In this document: positions 1-7,573 of the stretch, piece after piece
How positions within the stretch are numbered: the first letter of the stretch is position 1
Layout of the letters: each line of letters starts with the position of its first letter
IMG/VR virus record: IMGVR_UViG_3300028920_000022
Coordinates: 372,001-436,000 of that record
Origin: a virus
DNA length: 64,000 nt
Reading direction: 5' to 3' (one strand)
Notes under the pieces: model-generated
Database searches by the model: none
Told to the model about the DNA's origin: nothing
What the model saw: only the letters and a program-made list of their open reading frames with translations
Program-made: the position numbers and the translations under genes

Positions 1-1386
1 CACCTTGGCGTGACCGGAAAATTGGGTGTGTACGATGGGTCATGGAGAGGATTGGGATCTGCGATTACCGGTGAGCAGTCAGTGGAATTTCACTGCAACG
101 ACACAGCCAACACGATCGAGGCTTACCGAACCGGCACCCTAGTTGGACAGGCTACTTACGGCGCATCCGTGGCGATGGGCGGAACCACTGCGCTGTTATC
201 GCACAATGGGCAAGCGGCTGGGTTTATTGATGGTTCCATCCAAGAACTCTGGGGCCGCGATTCCCTCATGTCGACCACCGAAATCTTCGAGTCCCGCGCC
301 GCCCGTGCAGCAAAGTATCCTACTCGGTGGGCTGATACTTTACCATTAGTTGTACCAGTGGGACCGGAAGGATGTTGGTTCGATACTAGTTCAGCTGATA
401 ATTTTGTATTGGATGGCACGGACATCATCGTCGCCAAGGACTGCAGCCGGCAGATTGACGATCCGCTGGTGGACGGTGACATGGAAGCGGTGGGGACCGC
501 TAACTGGGCGTCACTGTCCGGCGCCACGATCACGAAACAGGGCGGCGCATATCAGGGCGCACAATGCCTGCGTGCCGCTCTCGCCGTCGCTGACACGTTC
601 GGGGCCGCCCGTCAGGTGGCGTTGACGGTCGGCGAGCGGTATTTGGTCGAAGGTGTTGCTCAGGGTGACGGCACCAACGGTTTCCCGCGTCTATATTTTG
701 GCGGTTCTCAGAACCTGTGGAACGGCACAACGGCCAACGCTTGGCAGGAGTGCGTAGCGGTCGAAACGGCTGGGTTCACTCAACTGGACTTGGGCGTCGG
801 TGGTGTCAATGGCACGGCTGACTATGCTGAGTGGGATGCAGTCACCATCACCCCCGGAAACCACGGCTACCAGGCTACGAGCGCGAACCGGCCGACGTAT
901 GACGTAGCCAACAAATGCATGACATTCACGGCGGCGAACAGTGAACTTCTAGACTGGGTGGTCCCGAACGCAAGCGCGGGAACATTGTTGGGGTGGGTTA
1001 AGTTCGGGGGTGTGCAACAAACACTGGCTGGATCATGGGATACCAGCGACTATTGCTTGCTCGAATTGGACGGCGCACAAAAGGTTCGGGCATATGTCGG
1101 AACACACGTTATCGTTAGTACAAACACACTGTCTACTGGTGTGTGGCACCTTCTGGCTATAACGTGGGACGGATCATCTGAAACGTTATACATTGACAAC
1201 TTGCCCCCGCAGTCTAAATCAGACGGGGACTCTGCCAGCACCCGTGCCTTGACCGTTGGGGCGCGTGATTTCAACGGTGCGATCGATTGGTATTTGAACG
1301 GATCGATCAGCGACGTACAGCTTCGTCCCTACGCAATCACGGCGGCTGAGTACGCCTACCTCTACGGCATCGGGCGCAACCCATGA
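1..1386 (+). CDS. LamG/concanavalin A-like virion protein, 5' partial
   Basis: The frame is open to the window edge, so the N-terminus is missing; the first in-frame start is a GTG at 10. About the last 150 residues form a LamG-like (concanavalin A fold) domain, seen in motifs such as GTLLGWVKF, WHLLAITWDG, ETLYIDN and a terminal ISDVQLRPYAIT segment. The first 100 residues look like the end of another LamG unit. Such domains occur in phage tail-fibre, tail-tip or decoration proteins that bind glycans. The gene is clearly GC-rich, unlike everything downstream, which suggests recombination from another phage lineage. The virion role is inferred from the family. Confidence 0.75.
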   Translation, partial: HLGVTGKLGVYDGSWRGLGSAITGEQSVEFHCNDTANTIEAYRTGTLVGQATYGASVAMGGTTALLSHNGQAAGFIDGSIQELWGRDSLMSTTEIFESRAARAAKYPTRWADTLPLVVPVGPEGCWFDTSSADNFVLDGTDIIVAKDCSRQIDDPLVDGDMEAVGTANWASLSGATITKQGGAYQGAQCLRAALAVADTFGAARQVALTVGERYLVEGVAQGDGTNGFPRLYFGGSQNLWNGTTANAWQECVAVETAGFTQLDLGVGGVNGTADYAEWDAVTITPGNHGYQATSANRPTYDVANKCMTFTAANSELLDWVVPNASAGTLLGWVKFGGVQQTLAGSWDTSDYCLLELDGAQKVRAYVGTHVIVSTNTLSTGVWHLLAITWDGSSETLYIDNLPPQSKSDGDSASTRALTVGARDFNGAIDWYLNGSISDVQLRPYAITAAEYAYLYGIGRNP

Positions 1387-1451
1387 CCCGTCTCGCCGCG
1401 GTCGCCCCGTTCGTTGCGGAGCCGACCAACAAAGGTTATCGCAAAACATGA
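1383..1451 (+). CDS. 22-codon stub ORF at the GC-rich/AT-rich junction
   Basis: ATG at 1383 overlaps the LamG stop as ATGA, and the TGA at 1449-1451 overlaps the ATG of the next gene as ATGA. The 22-residue product begins MTRLAAVAPF. The first part keeps the GC-rich composition of the LamG gene and the last bases are AT-rich. It is either a small translationally coupled peptide or, more likely, the 5' stub of a gene cut at a recombination junction near 1425-1440. No function can be assigned. Confidence 0.35.
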   Translation: MTRLAAVAPFVAEPTNKGYRKT

Positions 1452-2131
1452 AAGAGGAAATGGAGAAACTGCTGATACGAATTATACTTCTTATTACCGC
1501 TTGCACCCCGCCAATACAACAACCAAATCCCGAACAATCGGCAGCAGTCCTGCTACGTCTTAATCACCCATATTGTGGCGCCGTGGCGGTTAGTCCACAC
1601 CACCTCGTAACCACCGAACATTGTATGATGGGAGCTACTATAGTAGAATACCTGGATCAAGATGGTTGGCGATTCTGGAACCCACATTCGGCAACATTAA
1701 TACGTACCGATAAACCACGAGACCTAGCCCTGCTCGAAACCGAATACCCGCTTACTTCATGGAGTAAACCTCGCACCGAAGAATTAGTTGCGGGTGAACC
1801 GGTATGCACCAGTGCTCGATTTACTTGGATCTGCGGCAAGGTAATACATCCACTCACGCTTGCATGTGTGGATCGTGGAAATGGTAAACTATGTTCGAAA
1901 AAATCCATCGAAGCCCAAGAATGGTTGACTGAAACAGATTTGCCCACTTGGGTTGGATTGAGCGGATCGGGTGTGTGGGATGCACAAGGTAGAATTGTGG
2001 GAATTACAGTTGCAGCCACAAACAATAGAGGATTGCACGTCCGACCCCGGGCAATACTGTTTTTTTTAACAATACCCACAAAAGGAAGACCGCTTCCCCT
2101 CATTTTAGGTGAGGGACAGTCACAGCAATAG
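1448..2131 (+). CDS. Trypsin-like serine protease lipoprotein
   Basis: The 227-residue product starts with a short hydrophobic signal ending in LLITAC, a plausible lipobox with the lipidated Cys at residue 19. The chymotrypsin-fold triad is visible: His58 in VTTEHC (usual TAAHC), Asp92 in RDLALLE and Ser172 in VGLSGSGVWD (usual GDSGGP). The Asp before the catalytic Ser is replaced by Leu, so specificity may be unusual. The cysteine pairs are compatible with disulphides. Predicted to act outside the cytoplasm, anchored to a membrane. Overlaps the upstream stub by 4 bases. Confidence 0.72.
   Translation: MKEEMEKLLIRIILLITACTPPIQQPNPEQSAAVLLRLNHPYCGAVAVSPHHLVTTEHCMMGATIVEYLDQDGWRFWNPHSATLIRTDKPRDLALLETEYPLTSWSKPRTEELVAGEPVCTSARFTWICGKVIHPLTLACVDRGNGKLCSKKSIEAQEWLTETDLPTWVGLSGSGVWDAQGRIVGITVAATNNRGLHVRPRAILFFLTIPTKGRPLPLILGEGQSQQ
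2096..2115. repeat. Hairpin CCCTCA-TTTTAGG-TGAGGG
   Basis: A perfect 6-bp stem (2097-2102 with 2110-2115) with loop TTTTAGG lies in the last codons of the protease gene. Read on the minus strand it continues into GTGACTGTCCCTCAC, which closely matches the hairpin block at 18746-18773. The loop also resembles the TnpB left-end hairpin at 55599. It may be a relic or target of an IS200/IS605-type element, or a weak terminator. Confidence 0.35.
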
Positions 2132-2163
2132 GCATATTTGACTATATTCCATAGGAGATAGAT

Positions 2164-2487
2164 ATGGCAGCTGGTGGTATTAATAAAATTACTCAAGGCA
2201 TAGATCATAATACTTTCAAACGGGTAAATGTAAACTATGACTCTTTTGATACACTGTCTGATGTGGTTTTTAAATATCGTCATAGAAATCTAAGTTTTTC
2301 TATGGTATTTGAGGGCACAGGAACAATTCAATACTCTTTCAATGGTAATACCGTACATGGCGATATGCAGTCCGGAACAGCTACAGCCTCCATATTCTTT
2401 GATAATAGAAATGTCTCCGGGATATGGTTTAGACGTAGCGCTGGCGATGGCGGCAATGTTAGAGTAGAAGGTTGGGCTAATCCCTAA
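2164..2487 (+). CDS. Hypothetical 107-residue beta-rich protein
   Basis: Well-placed Shine-Dalgarno AGGAG at 2152-2156. The product is soluble and rich in Thr, Ser, Gly and Asn with alternating hydrophobics (GTIQYSFNGNTVHG, VRVEGWANP), which suggests a small beta-sandwich such as a minor virion or fibre-associated protein. No family recognised. It sits between a secreted protease and a glycosyltransferase. Confidence 0.6.
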   Translation: MAAGGINKITQGIDHNTFKRVNVNYDSFDTLSDVVFKYRHRNLSFSMVFEGTGTIQYSFNGNTVHGDMQSGTATASIFFDNRNVSGIWFRRSAGDGGNVRVEGWANP

Positions 2488-2488
2488 T

Positions 2489-3166
2489 ATGTTATGGGAA
2501 GACCTTGAAGCTGTTGTTCCTGCCGTCATGTCCATTCCAGAACGTGCCGATTCTGTAAAAGAACTATTATCCCAACTAGGTAAACAATGCCATGGAATAG
2601 TCACACATATTATTCCACAATGGCATAATGGACCCAATAGTCGAGATGCTTTTGAATCCTTAGAGAGGGGTTTACAAAGTATACATAAACCTTGGATTTT
2701 ATATTTTGAAGATGATGCAGAATTGGCGCCAGATTTTGGGGAAAAAGCTCTTCCAATAATTGAATCTATAGATAAGCAATGTGGAGTAATTTCCTTTTTT
2801 TCCTGTTGGAACCAGGATGTTCGTATGCATAAAGAGGGGGTATGTTTATATGAGCCTTTTCATGAGCCATTTACTTTTTCTCAAGGGGTGGCAATTCGTT
2901 TAGAGATAGCAAAACGTTGGCGAGAACAAATGTTACCTTGGTGGGATAATGCTAAAATGCCTTACCATCATGAGGCACAGGATCAGTTGCTAGGCGAATG
3001 CTGTTATGAAATGGGATATAAAATATTAACTTGTTTGCCCAATTTGGTCGAGCATAGATTTACACCTTCTGCATATGGTCATGATCATAATGTTCGATCC
3101 AAGACTTTTGGGGTTGTTTTGAAAGAAAAATATCAAAAAGCCCCCAAAAAGATTCTTTGGAAATAA
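2489..3166 (+). CDS. GT-A type glycosyltransferase (GT25/GT2-like)
   Basis: The 225-residue product begins one base after the previous stop. An early MSIPERADSVKELLSQL segment resembles the nucleotide-sugar strand/helix of family 25 and 2 enzymes. WILYFEDDAELAPDF carries the acidic metal-binding cluster (EDDAEL) typical of LPS-type GT25 enzymes. The C-terminal half has conserved-looking aromatic/His segments (MPYHHEAQDQLLGECCYEMG, LVEHRFTPS). It probably moves a sugar from a nucleotide-sugar to phage or host surface glycans, or to modified DNA. Fold confidence is good; substrate unknown. Confidence 0.68.
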   Translation: MLWEDLEAVVPAVMSIPERADSVKELLSQLGKQCHGIVTHIIPQWHNGPNSRDAFESLERGLQSIHKPWILYFEDDAELAPDFGEKALPIIESIDKQCGVISFFSCWNQDVRMHKEGVCLYEPFHEPFTFSQGVAIRLEIAKRWREQMLPWWDNAKMPYHHEAQDQLLGECCYEMGYKILTCLPNLVEHRFTPSAYGHDHNVRSKTFGVVLKEKYQKAPKKILWK

Positions 3167-3167
3167 T

Positions 3168-3196
3168 TTGACATTTGAAACATCTCGTTATATGAT
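3168..3196 (+). promoter_or_regulatory. Sigma70-type promoter, probably leaderless
   Basis: A perfect -35 TTGACA (3168-3173), a 17-base spacer and -10 TATGAT (3191-3196). Only five bases separate the -10 from the ATG at 3202, so transcription should start at or next to the start codon and give a leaderless mRNA. Confidence 0.75.
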
Positions 3197-3201
3197 AAGT
3201 A

Positions 3202-3537
3202 ATGTTATTGGAAGCAGTACGTTTAGCCGCCACCGATTGTCATACCAATAAGAATTTCTTCATTGGTTGCATAGCTTTACGTAGAGATGGAGTATATGTT
3301 CGTTCTAAAAATTCCCGAGTAAAAGATCCAAATCTTAACGGACATGCCGAAGCAAAAGCCCTTAAGAAAGCCGGAAGAGGATCTATATTATGGGTAGCTA
3401 GGGTCCTGAAAGATGGAAAAACCTGGGCTATAGCGAAACCCTGCAAAAAATGTCAAGCCTTGATTAAAAACAAGGGTGTAAAAAGAGTCTATTATACCAT
3501 AGGTCCTGGTGAATATGGTATATGGGATCCGGCATAA
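3202..3537 (+). CDS. Cytidine/deoxycytidylate deaminase-like protein
   Basis: The 111-residue product has the deaminase zinc signature: His48 and Glu50 in NGHAEAKAL, and Cys81 and Cys84 in KPCKKCQAL. The length suits a minimal cytidine-deaminase fold. Family members deaminate cytidine, dCMP, tRNA bases or other bases; the substrate cannot be read here. The consensus promoter immediately upstream predicts translation from a leaderless transcript. The 3' end overlaps the next ORF by 16 bases. Confidence 0.72.
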   Translation: MLLEAVRLAATDCHTNKNFFIGCIALRRDGVYVRSKNSRVKDPNLNGHAEAKALKKAGRGSILWVARVLKDGKTWAIAKPCKKCQALIKNKGVKRVYYTIGPGEYGIWDPA

Positions 3538-4070
3538 CAACACATATTGATATGGATTATAAGCAATTATCTAAAGCAACTCACAATTTTCAAAAACTTG
3601 CCCTGCAGTCTTCGCAATTCAATAACTCAACTATCGCTGATGCGTTGGTATCAGCAAAACTGGTAAAATATGCGGATGACTCTATGCAAGAGCCTACACT
3701 GGTTAACCCATATTATAATCTATTAATGGGGATTAATAAGCAATTTATTAAAATGGTTGAGCAATATAACCGTTTGGTTAAACAACCTTATTCTAAAGCC
3801 GTAGAAAGACAAATAAACCAATTAGAGGCGAAAATTAAATCTATGCTTGGGGATTATGGTGTAGCTGTAATTGCAACATCAAAAGGAAATGTACAAGTAG
3901 AGATAGGAAACATTCGTTATATTTCTAGGAATCCAAAATTAAACCTGGCATTTTCCGGGTTATCCAAGAAGATTCAATCTATAGTATCGCAGTATATAAG
4001 ATCTCAAAATTTTGCGGTAAATTCCAAGGCTGTATTAAATCTGATGCCACGGTTTAGTTTAGATTGGTAG
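3522..4070 (+). CDS. Hypothetical helical protein
   Basis: 182 residues from the ATG at 3522, or 172 from an internal ATG at 3552; neither has a clear ribosome-binding site. The sequence is mostly helical, Gln/Lys/Asn-rich, with a Tyr-rich middle (NPYYNLLMGINKQF) and a stretch of regular polar/hydrophobic spacing around residues 70-110. No enzyme motif, signal or membrane segment. It is convergent with, and overlaps by 17 bases, the cysteine-rich gene on the other strand. Confidence 0.55.
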   Translation: MGSGITTHIDMDYKQLSKATHNFQKLALQSSQFNNSTIADALVSAKLVKYADDSMQEPTLVNPYYNLLMGINKQFIKMVEQYNRLVKQPYSKAVERQINQLEAKIKSMLGDYGVAVIATSKGNVQVEIGNIRYISRNPKLNLAFSGLSKKIQSIVSQYIRSQNFAVNSKAVLNLMPRFSLDW

Positions 4071-4449
4071 GACAGCACCATTTATTGGTGGCTAAATTTT
4101 TATTATTTTCGTCAGGAATCATATTACAATTATCCTGGGGCGGATCATATATTCTTGAGCAAACCATTGCTACTCCTTTATCACAGGAGAAGGCGATAGT
4201 AGTTTTACAACCGCCCCCACATTTGCCCACGGGACCGAAGCGGAAGTTTCCGTTATCTGCTGGGAAATCTGCGCCACACATTTGGTGTCCGGAGCATTCT
4301 CCACAGGATATTAATTCTGTTGGGTTTTCAGACCGAGGATCCTGATAAAAACCACATTCAGCTCTTACTTGAGTTTCGCAATACATTTCTTCAAACGTAC
4401 CACTTTGGTTCATTGTTAGCCAGAAAAGAATTAGTAGAATATTTTCCAT
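4054..4449 (-). CDS. Small secreted cysteine-rich protein
   Basis: A lone leftward gene among rightward ones. The 131-residue product has a hydrophobic N-terminus (MENILLILFWLT) consistent with a signal peptide, followed by 12 cysteines spread over about 110 residues, including GKCGGGCK and a terminal CC. This suggests a disulphide-rich exported domain. No family recognised. It has its own consensus promoter and is probably leaderless. Confidence 0.65.
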   Translation of the reverse strand: MENILLILFWLTMNQSGTFEEMYCETQVRAECGFYQDPRSENPTELISCGECSGHQMCGADFPADNGNFRFGPVGKCGGGCKTTIAFSCDKGVAMVCSRIYDPPQDNCNMIPDENNKNLATNKWCCPTNLN

Positions 4450-4455
4450 GACCTA

Positions 4456-4484
4456 GTTATAACCTAAAAGAAAACTCCTGTCAA
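4456..4484 (-). promoter_or_regulatory. Sigma70-type promoter (minus strand), probably leaderless
   Basis: On the minus strand TTGACA (4484-4479), 17 bases, TATAAC (4461-4456), then six bases to the ATG at 4449. The predicted start of transcription coincides with the start codon of the cysteine-rich gene. Same geometry as the promoter at 3168. Confidence 0.72.
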
Positions 4485-4499
4485 CTAGAATATTTCAGC

Positions 4500-5174
4500 A
4501 TGCCTATTATGAGCAAGGCAACCAGATTTTTAAACATATTGTCCTACAAATCTTCCGTAGATATTAAAGTAAAATTCAAAAACGAATCTACATTAATGAA
4601 AATTCTGTCGTATTTATTATTCTTCAACCGACAGTTCATGACAAAATATATAACTACAATTTCTGATACAATTTATTTTCCCACAAGTGAAATGTTTGAA
4701 TCCGATGATCACAGTAGTATTTCAATTGTAGCGCATGAATACGTACATATAATGGATTCTCATCAAGATAAATTATTTAAGGTCAAGTATTTATTGCCAC
4801 AAATTTTGGCGCCATTAATGTTATTGTGGGCATTTTTATCATGGTGGGTAGCGATTCCATTATTTGTATTATTTTTGTTACCATTGCCGGCATATTGGCG
4901 AAAAGAGTATGAAGTGCGTGGTTATAAGATGTCTTTATTTGTGGAGGGGGAATGGTCTAAGAATTGGGCAAAAGAAGATCGGGTCAGATATTTAACAGCT
5001 TTAGCCGATCATTATAATTCACAATTTACGAGTAGTGCGTATTATTTTATGTGGCCATTTGGAGTAAGTAAGCAATTGAATCAGATGGTAGAAAATATTG
5101 TTTCTGATGATATATTAGGAGATAGGACTTTATACGAACAAGTACGAAGTGCTTTAGAAGAATCTGAAGAGTAA
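4500..5174 (+). CDS. Membrane-associated zinc metalloprotease (HExxH)
   Basis: The 224-residue product carries the zincin motif AHEYVHIMDSH (His79, Glu80, His83). Two adjacent hydrophobic segments (about 97-117 and 118-131) follow, then YEVRG, whose Glu138 is a plausible third zinc ligand. The order HExxH, hairpin of membrane helices, acidic ligand recalls membrane M48-like peptidases, though the protein is short. An alternative start is the ATG at 4509. Substrate unknown. Confidence 0.65.
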   Translation: MPIMSKATRFLNILSYKSSVDIKVKFKNESTLMKILSYLLFFNRQFMTKYITTISDTIYFPTSEMFESDDHSSISIVAHEYVHIMDSHQDKLFKVKYLLPQILAPLMLLWAFLSWWVAIPLFVLFLLPLPAYWRKEYEVRGYKMSLFVEGEWSKNWAKEDRVRYLTALADHYNSQFTSSAYYFMWPFGVSKQLNQMVENIVSDDILGDRTLYEQVRSALEESEE

Positions 5175-5182
5175 GGCTCAGA

Positions 5183-6391
5183 ATGAAAAGATATGATATT
5201 GGCATTATTGGTGCTGGGATCTCAGGCGCTTTTGCTGCCCTTAGAGCAGCTGAACAGTTTCCAAGTTCAAAAACCATAATATTTGATTTAGGCAGACCAC
5301 CAGGAAAACGGCGAAGACAACTGGAAGGATGGTTGGGTTGTTTTCCAACCGGAGATGGTAAAATTAGACCAAATGATACCGAATATATAAAAGAAATTAC
5401 TGATGGTCGTAAAGTGCGTCATGCCAATAATTGGGTTACAAACCATCTTAAAGAAGCAGGTCCCTTTAAACCAATTAAAGATAGACACTTACCTGCTTCA
5501 AAACAAAAGCAAATAATAGAGGCTGGATTTAAGGTAGTACAAAATGATTATGTGCAATGGTTTCCCAAAAGTGTCCATAAATTATCTAGAATCATTTCTG
5601 ATAAATTAGAAGAAGTTGGAAATATCGAATTTAGTTTTGATAATGAAGTTTATGTTATTTTTAAACAAAAACGTCATTTTGTGGTAAACACATCAGATGG
5701 GGATTTTTGGTGTAAGAAGATTCTTTTATGTGTGGGCAGAAGTGGTTGGCGTTGGGCAACCAAATTATATAAAGATTTAGGATTAAATGTTAATGATGAT
5801 GTGGCAAAATTTGGGATACGAGTAGAAATGCCAGCCCAATATTTAAAAGAATATAATCGATCACATTGTTCATTAGTTAGACCAGATTTAACTGTGGGAC
5901 CGTTTTGTTGGAATGGCACTATTATTCCGGAAGATCATGCTGATTTAGCCATCAGTGCTTTTCGGTCCAATGAAAACCGTTGGAAAACCGATAAAACATC
6001 TTTTAAAATAATTGGAAACCGAGTCTTTAAAAACGAAGGGGTGGCACAAACGGATAGGTTAGGGAAATTAGCCTTTTTGCAATTTAATGATCGTATTGGT
6101 CGAGAAAGAGTTAAAAACGTTGTTAAAAATAAAAGTATGTTATCTTTGCTCCCCGAATATGAGTGGTTAATAGAAAGTCTTAAAGAATTAGATTCTATTA
6201 TTCCAAATTTAATTGAACGGGGATATTTTCATGCTCCTACGATTAGTCCAATGGCGGCGCCAATTCGTATAGGATCAAATTTTGAAACGGAATTGGATGG
6301 GTTTTTTGTGGCAGGAGAAAGCGCAGGATTGCCGGGAATTTTATCTGCTGCCGTTTCTGGCTCTATTGCGCTGGATGGGGCATTGACATGA
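5183..6391 (+). CDS. FAD-dependent oxidoreductase (HI0933/COG2509-like)
   Basis: The 402-residue product opens with a Rossmann FAD site GIIGAGISGAFAALRAA. A second nucleotide-contact strand is at KILLCVGRSGWRW, and the C-terminal FAD segment GFFVAGESAGLPGILSAAVS is typical of this flavoprotein class. AAGG in front of the ATG serves as ribosome-binding site. Relatives are poorly characterised dehydrogenases, some acting on cofactors or tRNA. The next gene starts within its stop codon (ATGA). Confidence 0.75.
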   Translation: MKRYDIGIIGAGISGAFAALRAAEQFPSSKTIIFDLGRPPGKRRRQLEGWLGCFPTGDGKIRPNDTEYIKEITDGRKVRHANNWVTNHLKEAGPFKPIKDRHLPASKQKQIIEAGFKVVQNDYVQWFPKSVHKLSRIISDKLEEVGNIEFSFDNEVYVIFKQKRHFVVNTSDGDFWCKKILLCVGRSGWRWATKLYKDLGLNVNDDVAKFGIRVEMPAQYLKEYNRSHCSLVRPDLTVGPFCWNGTIIPEDHADLAISAFRSNENRWKTDKTSFKIIGNRVFKNEGVAQTDRLGKLAFLQFNDRIGRERVKNVVKNKSMLSLLPEYEWLIESLKELDSIIPNLIERGYFHAPTISPMAAPIRIGSNFETELDGFFVAGESAGLPGILSAAVSGSIALDGALT

Positions 6392-6729
6392 TACAAGAAA
6401 AGTTTTGTGCTGAGGAAGAATATAGTGAAGGAGAACATGCCGAACCGCTATCCCAAACACTTAGAATAGATACAGAATTATTTAAAGAAGAAGACGATAT
6501 TGCTCAGAATGTCATTAGTGTAAAACGTGTTGATCTCCCTAAAGGTGGAGAAGATTGGGAAATAATAGATAACAACTTAGCTGTTCTTACTTTAAAAGGT
6601 ATGCGATTTTCTAAGAAAGAAAAATTGTTCTTGCGTACTCCTAAAGGTTTTTTGTTTCTTATGGATGGTTATAAAAATGGTTGGAAAACTATAACCAAAT
6701 TTAAAAAAGAAATCAAGAGATATATATGA
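6388..6729 (+). CDS. Hypothetical acidic protein
   Basis: 113 residues, coupled by ATGA overlaps on both sides. The first 45 residues are strongly acidic; the rest has KGMRFSKKEKLFLRTPKGFLFL and a basic C-terminus. No recognised domain or membrane segment. Probably co-translated with the flavoprotein. Confidence 0.55.
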   Translation: MIQEKFCAEEEYSEGEHAEPLSQTLRIDTELFKEEDDIAQNVISVKRVDLPKGGEDWEIIDNNLAVLTLKGMRFSKKEKLFLRTPKGFLFLMDGYKNGWKTITKFKKEIKRYI

Positions 6730-6917
6730 TTATATTTAAAGGAGCACATGTAGCTGCAAAGGGGACCAAATTTCTTCGGTTTGCCAATGAAGATCAGGTA
6801 GAAATCGACATTCCCGTAGAAGATGCGATTGCTGATCATATTGTTAGAAACCTGGAATTGTTGGTCAAAAAAGCCAAATCGCCTGTCGAGAGAGGAAACG
6901 ACGAGCCCTCGGAATAA
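6726..6917 (+). CDS. Hypothetical 63-residue protein
   Basis: Small acidic protein with a beta-like start (MIIFKGAHVAAKGTKFLRF) and a helical middle. No known family. Its stop codon lies in the loop of the hairpin at 6907-6923, which holds the ribosome-binding site of the next gene, so its translation may control that gene. Confidence 0.5.
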   Translation: MIIFKGAHVAAKGTKFLRFANEDQVEIDIPVEDAIADHIVRNLELLVKKAKSPVERGNDEPSE

Positions 6918-6923
6918 CCGAGG
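6907..6923 (+). promoter_or_regulatory. RNA hairpin sequestering the exonuclease ribosome-binding site
   Basis: CCTCGG (6907-6912), loop AATAA, CCGAGG (6918-6923) make a perfect 6-bp stem. The 3' arm contains the GAGG Shine-Dalgarno for the ATG at 6932, and the loop contains the stop codon of the upstream gene. A ribosome terminating upstream would melt the stem, which would couple translation of the two genes. Confidence 0.6.
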
Positions 6924-6931
6924 TAAAAAAA

Positions 6932-7573
6932 ATGAGCGATAGTTATATTCTCTATGTTTGCGATACCGAAACTACTGGAATCGAAGTTGGCAAACATGAA
7001 ATAATAGAATTGTCTTTAATTCGTTTGGTTTTGGATGATTCCGAAAAATGTGAGCAGAAAACCTGGAAACTGCGGGCATTAAAACCTGAAACCATCTCCG
7101 AAGAAGCTCTGCTTAAAAACGGACATAAAAGAGAAGATATTCTTTGCCTTTCCAAATATGGTAGGGAAAATTATCATCATCCAAATGAAATATTGCCGGA
7201 AATAGAAAATTGGATTGCCGAGGATAATATGTCTGCTCATGATAGGGTTCTTGGTGGTCAAAATATAGAATTCGATTATGAACATATGTTTGAATTATGG
7301 AAAGAACAGCAGGCAGAAGATACGTTTCCGTTTACTGTCGGTCATAACAAATTGGTGGTGGATACGAAACATTTGGCTATAATTATTGATTTATGTGTGG
7401 GAAGGAAAAGAGAGTTGTATAACCTTAGTGCCTTGGTTAAAGCTTTTGGAGTCAAGAAACAAAAGGCTCACAGGGCTGAAACTGATACTATTATGACTAA
7501 AGATCTATTGGTTTCTCAGCTTAATGGCATCAAAGCTGCCGCCAAAGAGGCTTTTGAATCGTGCTATAAGTGA
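6932..7573 (+). CDS. DnaQ-like 3'-5' exonuclease (DEDDh)
   Basis: The 213-residue product has ExoI at residues 11-16 (DTETTG), ExoII around GGQNIEFDYEH and ExoIII HRAETDT near the C-terminus, giving a complete DEDDh set. It fits a stand-alone proofreading or RNase T/oligoribonuclease-like domain acting on 3' ends of DNA or RNA. Ribosome binding is gated by the hairpin just upstream. A second, divergent member is encoded at 19068. Confidence 0.82.
   Translation: MSDSYILYVCDTETTGIEVGKHEIIELSLIRLVLDDSEKCEQKTWKLRALKPETISEEALLKNGHKREDILCLSKYGRENYHHPNEILPEIENWIAEDNMSAHDRVLGGQNIEFDYEHMFELWKEQQAEDTFPFTVGHNKLVVDTKHLAIIIDLCVGRKRELYNLSALVKAFGVKKQKAHRAETDTIMTKDLLVSQLNGIKAAAKEAFESCYK

Noticed and set aside
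1657-2283. 208-codon minus-strand ORF
   Set aside because: It covers the protease gene, whose catalytic triad and lipobox support the plus strand.
4064-4345. 93-codon plus-strand ORF
   Set aside because: It lies opposite the signal-peptide cysteine-rich gene, which has a promoter and regular Cys pattern; the plus frame has neither.
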